A DNA stretch of 6,882 nucleotides from Spirochaetes bacterium RIFOXYC1_FULL_54_7 (GCA_001830645.1 MIBM01000249.1:1-6882), one strand, 5' to 3'. Counted from the stretch's first letter, positions 1 to 6,211 are shown. The notes: generated from the sequence alone by a model not told the origin. Translations and numbers: made by a program.

Positions 1-2
1 AG

Positions 3-893
3 GACAACGGTGCCGAGAAGGTTACCCTCCTTGAACCCGACCTCTTCTTCAGTGCCCAGGACCGCGGCCCGGGATCAGACCAGGGCGTAACCGGCTACCA
101 GCGGGATGCAAAAGATTTCAAGAAATTCGATGGACAACCCTTCTCTGCCAGGCTGTATGCTGACCTTCTCAAAGCCTCCGGGGTAGACGAGGTGATCACG
201 GTCCACAACCACTCCAGTTCAGTAAAAACCCTGTTCACCGATTGCTTTCCCGGCGGCTTCCATAATCTGCAGCCAGCGGATGTCTATGCCGAGTACTTCG
301 CCGGCTCCGACATAGTGGACGAACGCAAGCTGGTGCTGTGTGCCCCGGACAAGGGAGCCCTGCCCTTCGTACGTGAAGTGCATGCTGAACTCAAGGATCC
401 ATCGGTACCCATACTCATTATTGACAAGGAACGGGACGGCGAGCGCACTGTCTCGATGCAGATCAGCCCCCATTCCGACATAGGTCTTTCGGACCTGGCC
501 GGCAGGGATGTAGTGGTGATAGATGATATGGTCCGCACCGGCGGCACCATAGTAAGGGCCTGTTCCTTGGTAAAGACAGGCAACCCGAACAAGATCGTAT
601 TTCTGGTTACCCATTTCTACACCAGCCAGGAAGGCCGGGAGAAGCTGAACAATCCGGTGATAGATGAGATAGTAGCCAGCAACACCATACCCCAGATCCT
701 GAACCGCGACATGCAGGGTAGGCTCAGGAAGAAATTCGTGGTCCTCCAGATATCGCGCTGGATAGCCAGGCACCTGGGCCAGACCATAGGCACCAAGACC
801 CTGATAGTGAAACCGCCATATTATATAGAAGACATGTCTTCCAAGAACCCGCGCTGGAAAGGCCCCCGGGGTACAGCCTTCAACGCCTGCTGA
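3..893 (+). CDS. prs: Ribose-phosphate diphosphokinase (PRPP synthetase), 5'-truncated by window edge
   Basis: This enzyme transfers pyrophosphate from ATP to ribose 5-phosphate to make PRPP for nucleotide, His and Trp synthesis in the cytoplasm. The frame is open from base 3 with no convincing start, so the gene begins upstream; a GTG at 192 lies inside a conserved motif and is not the start. 296 residues are visible. In order they show a substrate-side segment (FSARLYADLLKASGVDEV, about residues 45-62), ITVHNH at 65-70 matching the family's TVDLHA metal/ATP motif, YFAG, a DKERDGER segment matching the catalytic DKRR loop, and the PRPP-binding loop VVVIDDMVRTGGT (about 513-548), followed by ASNTIP, matching the family's TNTIP. 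By alignment about 75 or more N-terminal residues are missing, so the whole protein would be near 370-400 aa, longer than the usual 315. The extra length includes a C-terminal tail rich in Lys, Pro and Tyr. It looks intact. Its family is clear, but as a divergent member its activity is inferred. Confidence 0.9.
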   Translation, partial: DNGAEKVTLLEPDLFFSAQDRGPGSDQGVTGYQRDAKDFKKFDGQPFSARLYADLLKASGVDEVITVHNHSSSVKTLFTDCFPGGFHNLQPADVYAEYFAGSDIVDERKLVLCAPDKGALPFVREVHAELKDPSVPILIIDKERDGERTVSMQISPHSDIGLSDLAGRDVVVIDDMVRTGGTIVRACSLVKTGNPNKIVFLVTHFYTSQEGREKLNNPVIDEIVASNTIPQILNRDMQGRLRKKFVVLQISRWIARHLGQTIGTKTLIVKPPYYIEDMSSKNPRWKGPRGTAFNAC

Positions 894-982
894 CCATTGC
901 TGTCCTCTTCATCATCCTCGTCTCGATAAACCTCCTCTTGGCCCCACGCCGCGCAATTCCCGCAATATTATTCATTAGTTAA
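854..982 (+). other. Unassigned hydrophobic reading frame overlapping the prs 3' end
   Basis: In the frame starting at 881 the sequence reads as a textbook membrane helix (RLLTIAVLFIILVSINLLLA) followed by the basic stop-transfer-like APRR, and ends at TAA 980-982. The helix starts inside the last codons of prs and continues through what would otherwise be non-coding DNA. No ATG, GTG or TTG with a ribosome binding site precedes it; only CTG codons (854, 887, 890) are in frame. It could be a remnant of a truncated membrane-protein gene, a small protein with an unusual start, or chance. I favour remnant or chance. Confidence 0.2.
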
Positions 983-983
983 T

Positions 984-1012
984 TTGACAAGTATAATTCG
1001 GTGCGATATCAC
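984..1012 (+). promoter_or_regulatory. Candidate sigma70-type promoter for the lipoprotein/transglutaminase operon
   Basis: A perfect -35 hexamer TTGACA (984-989) is followed after 17 bases by TATCAC (1007-1012), a 4/6 match to TATAAT. A perfect TATAAT also occurs at 992-997, but only 2 bases after the TTGACA, so the two perfect hexamers cannot work together; the TATAAT would need the poor -35 TTATTC at 968-973. A third -10-like TATGAT is at 1033-1038. An imperfect dyad GGTG-N6-CACC (1000-1013) covers the 1007-1012 element and could be an operator. Transcription probably starts between about 1004 and 1045; which hexamers are used is not decided by sequence alone. Confidence 0.45.
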
Positions 1013-1090
1013 CTATTAGTATTTTACTTATATATGATTGCCGAAAAATGAATGGACAGGACTGGCAATGAACCTGGAATGGAATGAACA

Positions 1091-1095
1091 AGGAG
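1091..1095 (+). promoter_or_regulatory. Ribosome binding site fixing the lipoprotein start at ATG 1102
   Basis: AGGAG lies 6 bases before ATG 1102. This supports 1102 as the true start even though an in-frame TGA follows eight codons later. The alternative TTG at 1138 has only a weak GAGCGG upstream and would discard the basic N-terminus of the signal peptide. Confidence 0.7.
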
Positions 1096-1137
1096 CGGCA
1101 TATGAAAAAGGGAAGCGCAGTTTCATGAGCGGTTGCA

Positions 1138-2028
1138 TTGATACTGACACTTGGACTATTCAATACCGCCGTTTCATGCCAGAACCCCCTGATTGAACAG
1201 ATGCAGGAGAAGATTGTAGAGGATGTCACAATCCACCTTGCAGGGAACGCCCCAAGGATCCTGAGCGCCTCTGCCGGACCAAGTGCCAGCGGAATATCCA
1301 CATCGGCTGTCATAAGCGCTGTATTCGACATTGACCTTGATCCCGCCACCATCACGGGAAGCACCGTTAGCCTGGTAGGCTTGACACCCGAGGCTACCGT
1401 TGAAGGAACCCTGGCATACGACACAGCCACCCATTCGGCCAATTTTACCCCCGTCACCCGTCTGGAGCCAGACAAGAACTACAGATTGATGGTGACCACC
1501 GGTGTGAAGAGCGCAAAAGGCGCAGCCTTGGGCTCAGCATTCAGCACCACCTTTACCACCCGGTTCTTCCACGACGACGAGATAGGCTTGGATCCAAGCT
1601 ATGTGAGTGCGGATCTGGTGTTAAGCAACACAAAGCCCATCTACCTGGAAATATATGCACTCCCCCTCTCCGACCCACCCAACCACCTTGATTCCACCAT
1701 CCTGGACAGCCAGAAGATCACCGCTCCAGGCAAGTACCGGATTCCACAAAGCCTGATTCCAGGAGGTGCAAACAAGGTAGTGCTTGCCTTGTTCCATGAC
1801 ATCAATGGTAACTACGAGCCCGGTGACGATGGTGCAGGAGACGGAGACAGCCAGCGGATAATGAAGACCGGCGTACCAGGCAACATGCTTGTCGATGTGG
1901 ACTCTGTAATTAATTCAGGGCCAGGCAGATGGATACTTCATAGTCGATCCAGCGGCAATCATAGCAACGGATACAGGTTACACAGTTACCTACACCGACA
2001 GCAGCCCCTACTCATCAGACGGCTTTGA
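1138..2028 (+). CDS. N-terminal part of the lipoprotein: lipobox, Big_5 Ig-like domain, Asp/Asn-rich loop domain
   Basis: This is the stretch readable without crossing the TGA, with TTG 1138 as the first possible start; the natural start is ATG 1102. Numbering from 1102, Cys26 is the lipidation site. Residues about 50-155 form an SbsA-type Ig-like domain (Big_5), recognised by APRILSAS, the ISAVFDIDLDPATI core, a YDTATHSANFTP strand, LEPDKNYRLMV and a final FSTTFTTRF. Residues about 160-265 form a second beta-rich domain of the kind that precedes repeat regions in secreted proteins. It contains an acidic loop DINGNYEPGDDG (from residue 233) that resembles calcium-binding loops. From about 1922 the frame is wrong: the final ~35 codons to TGA 2028 are Ser/His/Arg-rich and are out-of-frame sequence, not native protein. 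Confidence 0.6.
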   Translation: MILTLGLFNTAVSCQNPLIEQMQEKIVEDVTIHLAGNAPRILSASAGPSASGISTSAVISAVFDIDLDPATITGSTVSLVGLTPEATVEGTLAYDTATHSANFTPVTRLEPDKNYRLMVTTGVKSAKGAALGSAFSTTFTTRFFHDDEIGLDPSYVSADLVLSNTKPIYLEIYALPLSDPPNHLDSTILDSQKITAPGKYRIPQSLIPGGANKVVLALFHDINGNYEPGDDGAGDGDSQRIMKTGVPGNMLVDVDSVINSGPGRWILHSRSSGNHSNGYRLHSYLHRQQPLLIRRL

Positions 2029-2062
2029 AAATCTGGATTCCTCACCATCGGGATCGAGAACT

Positions 2063-3991
2063 ATGACCCAGGGGCTCTTCGAAACCGCCCGGAACCTCCA
2101 CTCCCTGGGCGATGTGGATTACCTGCGCTTTACCCCTCCCACCACCGATCATTATGTCGTCGAGGTAGGTGAAACGGACTTCCAGCTCCGGGTGGAACTG
2201 TACAACAGCGATTCAAGCGCTCTCACCGGGAATGGAGGCCTCGCAGGTTCCACGGGCAGCACCGGACGAGTCATCAACGAATCCTGCTACCACTTGACTG
2301 GCGGTCAGGTCTATTACCTGCGGGTGGATAGCCCCAGTGCAGGTCTCGGACCATACACCATAGGCTACCGGCTGCGGGATGTATCCGAAGACCAGTACGA
2401 GCCCGACAACTACAGCCCGGCCTCCCCCACCACCCTTGCACTTGGCCGCCAGAATATGCTGTCCGCCACGCTCAGCGACGGGCAGGATTCCCATGATGTG
2501 GATGTGTACGCCATAACGGTAGAGGCAGGCCAACGCTATGCAATAGAAGTAACCGAAAGTGACAACTATTTCGGTTCCTACCTGGACAAGCGGAATATCC
2601 AGTTCAGTCTCACCATGTACACATACTGGGATGGTGTTTCCAGTGCGGGTATCTGGCAGGCTGATCTGGAAGACTTCTACCAGACCGCCAATGGCCTGGT
2701 CATGTTTGACGCCAGCAGGGTCAATGTGAGCTCCGGCAGTGAGACCCGCTGGCTGGTTGTAAGCAACCAGACTGCCCAGCAGGGGGGAACAGGTCCACGG
2801 CCTTCGGCTGCCTATACCGTCCTTTACACCTGGGATCCTGATACCTTGGATAAGGAGTATATGGAATCTCTGCCTGGTCCACGAGCGGATGATACCATCA
2901 ACGGAACCACAGCCATCGGGACTGAAATCTATGTCCCCGGGGAAGCAAAGATACAAAGGACCATTTACTCTGGCACCAATGCGGTAAGCCCTGGTGGCGA
3001 TGTGGACTGGTTCCGTTTCACCGCCCGAGGGGCAACCCTTGAGTACCTGGTCTCTGCCCAGCCGGCCAACGGCAGTGATGGCATAGCCGTCGACCTGACG
3101 CTCTACAGATCTACCACCGTAAGCGGCAACGCAGTACCTGACCTGAGCGAATCCAACGGACAGTCCCAGCCATGGACCACTGCTACAGACGGCACGGCAG
3201 GCTTCGTCTTCGAGCCCTGGACAGCTTTAGGGTACAGCGATACTGCCTGGAACGAGCCAAACAACAGAGTGTTCTGGATACGGGTGCGAAGAAGCACAGC
3301 GGTTCCCGGGAATCCGGCCACTGGCCGCTATACAATCTCCATAAATGGAGGAGCGGATGACGAGAACTCATATTACATCAGCGATACCAAACAATCAGAC
3401 ATAACCATCGACCTGGACGTGGGCGAAACAGTCGGTATCGACGAAACGCCGTGGATAGGGCAATTGAATCCTCCCTTCGGGATAGATTTCTCGAACCGCA
3501 ACCAGCTGGTCTGGGCGGGCAATGCTGGAAGCAGGTATACCCGCCAGGCTCTGGGAGAGAACCTGGACCAGTATTACTGGTCCAGCTACCGCCGGGACTA
3601 CAGTTACTCCGGCGAACCGGATAGGGTAAACAATCCTTCGCTTGACTGGGACTTCACCTGGGCAGAGATACCCGCAAGAGGTCTGTCCGGTAATAATTTC
3701 TACATGCAACTGCTATCGGATTCCAACCCATCCATTCCCTTGAAGCTCAGCCACTGGAAGGTCAGTGCCGCCGCATGGACCGGCTACAAGACCGACGGGG
3801 TGGTACGGCAGAGCGAGCTTGGAACTCCGACAGGCGTGTACACTACCGATGCGGGTGATTACAACAGCCTTTATATGGAGGTAAGCAGTGTGGCAGCCGG
3901 AGAGTTCTATGTATTCCGCATCGAACGGAACGGAACAGCACCTGATGGCTCTCCCGCTGGAGGAGTCTATATGTTCAGGTTGGTGGAATGA
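2063..3991 (+). CDS. C-terminal part of the lipoprotein: tandem PPC-like beta-sandwich domains
   Basis: The correct frame really begins near 1922; ATG 2063 is only the first Met in it and has no ribosome binding site. The region holds at least three copies of the bacterial pre-peptidase C-terminal (PPC) pattern, in which a YEPD/GFEN-type opening leads to a GDVDxxxF strand. The copies are SLGDVDYLRF (near 2105-2134), YEPDNYSP (near 2396) with SHDVDVYAI (near 2489-2515), and a third with GGDVDWFRF (near 2996-3022). A degenerate fourth beta-rich unit follows from about 3355 (DENSYYISD). PPC domains sit on secreted proteases and other exported proteins and are usually accessory or binding modules; no peptidase domain is visible. 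The last ~170 residues are rich in Trp, Tyr and Asp and end in the beta-strand VYMFRLVE. Confidence 0.65.
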   Translation: MTQGLFETARNLHSLGDVDYLRFTPPTTDHYVVEVGETDFQLRVELYNSDSSALTGNGGLAGSTGSTGRVINESCYHLTGGQVYYLRVDSPSAGLGPYTIGYRLRDVSEDQYEPDNYSPASPTTLALGRQNMLSATLSDGQDSHDVDVYAITVEAGQRYAIEVTESDNYFGSYLDKRNIQFSLTMYTYWDGVSSAGIWQADLEDFYQTANGLVMFDASRVNVSSGSETRWLVVSNQTAQQGGTGPRPSAAYTVLYTWDPDTLDKEYMESLPGPRADDTINGTTAIGTEIYVPGEAKIQRTIYSGTNAVSPGGDVDWFRFTARGATLEYLVSAQPANGSDGIAVDLTLYRSTTVSGNAVPDLSESNGQSQPWTTATDGTAGFVFEPWTALGYSDTAWNEPNNRVFWIRVRRSTAVPGNPATGRYTISINGGADDENSYYISDTKQSDITIDLDVGETVGIDETPWIGQLNPPFGIDFSNRNQLVWAGNAGSRYTRQALGENLDQYYWSSYRRDYSYSGEPDRVNNPSLDWDFTWAEIPARGLSGNNFYMQLLSDSNPSIPLKLSHWKVSAAAWTGYKTDGVVRQSELGTPTGVYTTDAGDYNSLYMEVSSVAAGEFYVFRIERNGTAPDGSPAGGVYMFRLVE

Positions 3992-4008
3992 CCACATACA
4001 CTAAAACC

Positions 4009-4014
4009 AGGAGG
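4009..4014 (+). promoter_or_regulatory. Strong Shine-Dalgarno before the transglutaminase-like gene
   Basis: A full AGGAGG stands 5 bases before ATG 4020, in the 28-base gap after the lipoprotein stop. The short gap with no promoter or terminator indicates co-transcription with the upstream gene. Confidence 0.75.
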
Positions 4015-4019
4015 CCACA

Positions 4020-5966
4020 ATGATAAAAGTACGAAGAATATCTGTTCATAACCTGACCCTGCTTGCCCTCCTGACCTGCCTGATTGCCACCCCAGCCATG
4101 GCTCAGGAAAGATCGGTGACCCTGGACGTAAGGCCAGAAGGCTTCATACCCCAGCGTGGCAGTGCCGAGGTGTTCTCCCCGGGTTTCGGAGGCTCCCTGG
4201 CAGCAACCCTGGATGCCGAGGCTCCCACCTACCTGCGGACTTCCATAGGTTATATGTTCCTGCAAACTCTTGGTAATGAGGGTATGAATTTCGTAACTGG
4301 CAAGGCAGGCGGCGGATTCAGGCTTGATCTTGGATCCTTGCTGACCTTCCGGCTGGGACCGGCTGCAGGTGGCTTCCTTGGCAGCTACGACAACCTTATT
4401 GGTTACAATCCGTCGGTTGAAGCCGAGGGTGGCCTGCAGCTGAACCTGACCAACGGCTTCAAGCTTGGCCTCGGAGGCGGCTACGGTTACCATGTAGGCA
4501 ACATCACCACTGCACCCTTCACAGAAAAAGCCTTCCTGGAGGGCTTCAACTTCTCAATTGCCGCTTCCTTTGAACCCGGAGGCGGGCCGACCCAGCTGCG
4601 CAATCCAAGGCTGGAAATAGGTAACCCGCAGCTGGAGCCCATCTTCCCGGTCTTCTACCAGTACTACAACGACCTGGCTTTGGGAACGGTGACCATCACC
4701 AACAAGGAACGCATGGCCATAACCAATGTGTCGGTAAGCTTTTTTGTAAACCAGTACATGGAGGCTCCCAAGCAGAGTATCCACATAGACAGGCTGGCCC
4801 CGGGAGCCTCAGTGGAGATACCAATACTGGGTCTGTTCAAGGACAGCATGCTGGAGATAACCGAAAGCACCACCGTGGTCTCCCAGATCATCGTAGAGTA
4901 CGAGGAAGGCGGCACCTCCCTGTCCCGGACCCGCAATGATTCGGTACGCATCCTGAACCGCAACAACCTGAGCTGGGACGACGACAGGAAGGCAGCTGCC
5001 TTTGTGACCGCCAGGGATCCAACGGTCCAGCGCTTTGCCCGCAACGTGCTGGCCGCCAACCAGCAGAGCCTCCACTCATCCTTCAACGGTCCCTTCCAGC
5101 AGGCCATGGCCATGTACCAGGCCCTCTTCGGTTATGGTTTGAAGTACGTCATAGACCCTGATTCCAGCTTCCTGCAATTGTCCCGGAACGATTCCGCCAT
5201 AGACTACGTACAGTTCCCGGTACAGACCCTTGAGAACCGCAGCGGCGACTGCGACGACCTGTCGGTACTCTTTGCCGTCCTCATGGAGGCCATCGGCATC
5301 CAGACAGCCTTCCTGACCACACCGGGCCACATCTTCGTGGCGGTGAACCTTGGCATGGACCGCGCCGAGTCGGCCCGGGTCTTCACCTCTCCCAGCGAAC
5401 TGCTGGAGCATGAAGGCAGCATGTGGCTACCTATCGAAATAACCCTGGTGCAGAGCGAGAACTTCATCGAAGCCTGGAGGACCGGAGCCAGACAGGTCAG
5501 AGAAGCCCAGAGGAACAGCCAGCTTGAGGTGTTCCCCGTGCGCAGCGCCTGGGCCAGGTATCCGGCCACCGGATTCTCGTCCACAGTGGCAGCCATACCC
5601 TACCCCGACGGCCCCGCAGTACCTGCTGCCTTCAGGCAGGAATACACCCGTTTTGTCCGGGCAGAAACTGGCTCCCAGGGTTGCAGACCTTCAGGGAAGG
5701 ATACAGCAGTCCGGCGGCAGCACCAGGCTCATGAACAACCTGGGAATCCTGTACGCCCAGTATGGCCTGTACGACGAAGCCGGCCAGGTCTTCAACGACA
5801 TACTCAGGAAGGAGAACAGCCTCAATGCCCTTGTCAACCTTGGCAACCTGCAGCTGATAGCCCAGAACTGGAGCCAGGCCATGGCCTTCTACCAGCGGGC
5901 CCTGGCCCAGAGGGCAGACGACCCGGTTACCAACCTGAACATGGCCAGGGCCCTGCACCGCCTTGA
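4020..5966 (+). CDS. N-terminal part: signal peptide, barrel-like segment, CARDB/Ig-like domain, transglutaminase-like domain
   Basis: Residues 1-28 are a Sec signal peptide (basic MIKVRR, hydrophobic LTLLALLTCLIA, cleavage site AMA/QE). Residues about 31-190 alternate polar and apolar in Gly-rich strands (GGGFRLDLGSLLTFRLG, GFKLGLGGGYGYHVG), suggesting a small outer-membrane barrel. Residues about 205-315 look like a CARDB/Ig-type sandwich (TNVSVSFFVNQY, LAPGASVEIPI, IIVEYEEGG). Residues about 330-480 match the transglutaminase-like cysteine fold: RSGDCDDLSVLF with Cys411, TPGHIFVAVN with His437, and MWLPIEIT with Glu473 where many relatives have Asp. Such domains hydrolyse or transfer amide or peptide bonds; the substrate here is unknown. 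In-frame protein ends near 5666; codons from there to 5966 are out of frame. Confidence 0.7.
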   Translation: MIKVRRISVHNLTLLALLTCLIATPAMAQERSVTLDVRPEGFIPQRGSAEVFSPGFGGSLAATLDAEAPTYLRTSIGYMFLQTLGNEGMNFVTGKAGGGFRLDLGSLLTFRLGPAAGGFLGSYDNLIGYNPSVEAEGGLQLNLTNGFKLGLGGGYGYHVGNITTAPFTEKAFLEGFNFSIAASFEPGGGPTQLRNPRLEIGNPQLEPIFPVFYQYYNDLALGTVTITNKERMAITNVSVSFFVNQYMEAPKQSIHIDRLAPGASVEIPILGLFKDSMLEITESTTVVSQIIVEYEEGGTSLSRTRNDSVRILNRNNLSWDDDRKAAAFVTARDPTVQRFARNVLAANQQSLHSSFNGPFQQAMAMYQALFGYGLKYVIDPDSSFLQLSRNDSAIDYVQFPVQTLENRSGDCDDLSVLFAVLMEAIGIQTAFLTTPGHIFVAVNLGMDRAESARVFTSPSELLEHEGSMWLPIEITLVQSENFIEAWRTGARQVREAQRNSQLEVFPVRSAWARYPATGFSSTVAAIPYPDGPAVPAAFRQEYTRFVRAETGSQGCRPSGKDTAVRRQHQAHEQPGNPVRPVWPVRRSRPGLQRHTQEGEQPQCPCQPWQPAADSPELEPGHGLLPAGPGPEGRRPGYQPEHGQGPAPP

Positions 5967-6126
5967 ACGCTTCCCGGAATCCGAGCAGCGCTACCGAACC
6001 GCAGCCCTGCTGAGCCCCCAGCTGGCTGAACGCTTCTCTTATCTGGATCCGAGTGCCGGTGCCGGTTCAGCCCGGGCCTCCCCGGCGGTGGCGGATGATT
6101 CGAGTATACTGTGGAAGGAGGATTGA
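5668..6126 (+). CDS. C-terminal TPR domain of the transglutaminase-like protein (after the frameshift)
   Basis: From CTG 5668 this frame encodes about 152 residues and ends at TGA 6124. It contains roughly three tetratricopeptide repeats: MNNLGILYAQYGLYDEAGQV, then ALVNLGNLQLIAQNWSQAMA, then VTNLNMARALHRLERFPESE. They show the usual W/L-G-Y-A spacing and a repeat length near 34. TPRs bind partner proteins, so this end may dock the enzyme to a complex in the periplasm. A low-complexity Gly/Ala/Ser tail follows. ATG 5731 could start a stand-alone TPR protein in principle, but it has no ribosome binding site and lies inside the first repeat, so I read this as the tail of the upstream gene. Confidence 0.7.
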   Translation: MAPRVADLQGRIQQSGGSTRLMNNLGILYAQYGLYDEAGQVFNDILRKENSLNALVNLGNLQLIAQNWSQAMAFYQRALAQRADDPVTNLNMARALHRLERFPESEQRYRTAALLSPQLAERFSYLDPSAGAGSARASPAVADDSSILWKED

Positions 6127-6143
6127 GAAAGAAGTACGGGCTG

Positions 6144-6172
6144 TTGAAGTCCCTGCCGCAGGAGTCTACAAT
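6144..6172 (+). promoter_or_regulatory. Sigma70-type promoter for the membrane protein gene at 6254
   Basis: TTGAAG (6144-6149, 4/6 match to TTGACA) and TACAAT (6167-6172, 5/6 match to TATAAT) are separated by the ideal 17 bases. This would start transcription near 6179 and give a leader of about 75 bases. It suggests the last gene can be expressed apart from the upstream operon. Confidence 0.5.
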
Positions 6173-6191
6173 TCGGGCATAGGATAGGGAC

Positions 6192-6211
6192 AGAAGGCCT
6201 GAAGGTCTTCT
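6192..6211 (+). repeat. Hairpin in the leader of the membrane protein gene
   Basis: AGAAGGCC and GGTCTTCT can pair as an 8-bp stem (one G-U) closed by a TGAA tetraloop. No T run follows, so it is a poor intrinsic terminator. It could stabilise the leader, attenuate read-through from the operon, or be an operator dyad; sequence alone does not decide. Confidence 0.4.

Larger units (their letters stand above)
894..1101 (+). other. AT-rich intergenic region between prs and the lipoprotein gene
   Basis: This 208-base gap turns sharply AT-rich from about 964 to 1047, unlike the GC-rich genes around it, as expected for a promoter region. I see no convincing intrinsic terminator for prs, meaning no GC stem followed by a T run. 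The second half holds several overlapping tiny ATG frames (1048, 1052, 1068), of 7, 11 and 42 codons, none with a good ribosome binding site. I do not call them genes. Confidence 0.5.
1102..3991 (+). pseudogene. Large secreted lipoprotein gene (Big_5 + PPC repeats), broken by a TGA and a +1 frameshift
   Basis: Read with two corrections this is one gene of about 962 codons. It starts at ATG 1102 behind AGGAG. The ninth codon is TGA (1126-1128), inside the signal peptide: MKKGSAVS precedes it and the hydrophobic AVALILTLGLF follows directly, ending in lipobox A-V-S-C with Cys26 at 1177-1179. The second lesion is a shift from frame 1 to frame 2 between 1910 and about 1935, most simply one extra base at GGGCC (1918-1922). 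After skipping it, the protein reads ...VINSG then QADGYFIVDP with no stop to TGA 3989-3991. Uncorrected, the first frame runs out of sense and stops at 2028. The intact protein would be a lipid-anchored, beta-sandwich-rich envelope or surface protein; no enzymatic motif is visible. It is followed 28 bases later by the transglutaminase-like gene, probably co-transcribed. The lesions may be real decay or sequence error. Confidence 0.75.
4020..6126 (+). pseudogene. Exported barrel/CARDB/transglutaminase-like/TPR protein gene with a +1 frameshift
   Basis: Joining two frames gives one protein of about 701 residues ending at TGA 6124-6126. The first frame (4020 onward) makes sense up to RFVRAE near 5664-5666, then becomes Gln/Pro/Arg-rich nonsense that stops at 5966. 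Skipping one A of the AAA at 5665-5667 gives RAE then LAPRVADLQGRIQQ and a clean TPR region. The overlap is not two nested genes, because each frame loses protein-like character exactly where the other gains it. Apart from this lesion the gene has a good ribosome binding site, signal peptide and domain order, so it may be intact in the living organism. With the lipoprotein just upstream it probably forms an envelope operon. Confidence 0.75.

Noticed and set aside
219..773. 184-codon reading frame on the minus strand under prs
   Set aside because: It is antisense to a conserved enzyme, has no recognisable domain and is a by-product of GC-rich codon use.
1126..1128. TGA as selenocysteine or as a reassigned Trp/Gly codon
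   Set aside because: It lies in a cleaved signal peptide, where selenocysteine makes no sense. TGG is used normally for Trp and TGA ends genes here, so reassignment is not supported.
1048..1196. Small overlapping ATG frames of 7, 11 and 42 codons as leader peptides
   Set aside because: None has a convincing ribosome binding site, a regulatory codon run or an attenuator hairpin.
975..1475. 166-codon minus-strand reading frame across the promoter and signal peptide region
   Set aside because: It opposes the Big_5 domain and runs through the AT-rich promoter; no domain or ribosome binding site supports it.
1905..1936. Programmed +1 ribosomal frameshift in the lipoprotein gene
   Set aside because: There is no known slippery sequence, no nearby stop in the zero frame and no obvious stimulatory structure; an indel explains it more simply.
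2213..2956. 247-codon minus-strand reading frame under the PPC repeats
   Set aside because: It is Ile/Gly/Val-rich shadow sequence opposite clear PPC motifs.
6192..6211. Hairpin as the intrinsic terminator of the operon
   Set aside because: No T tract follows the stem, and the promoter of the next gene lies upstream of it.
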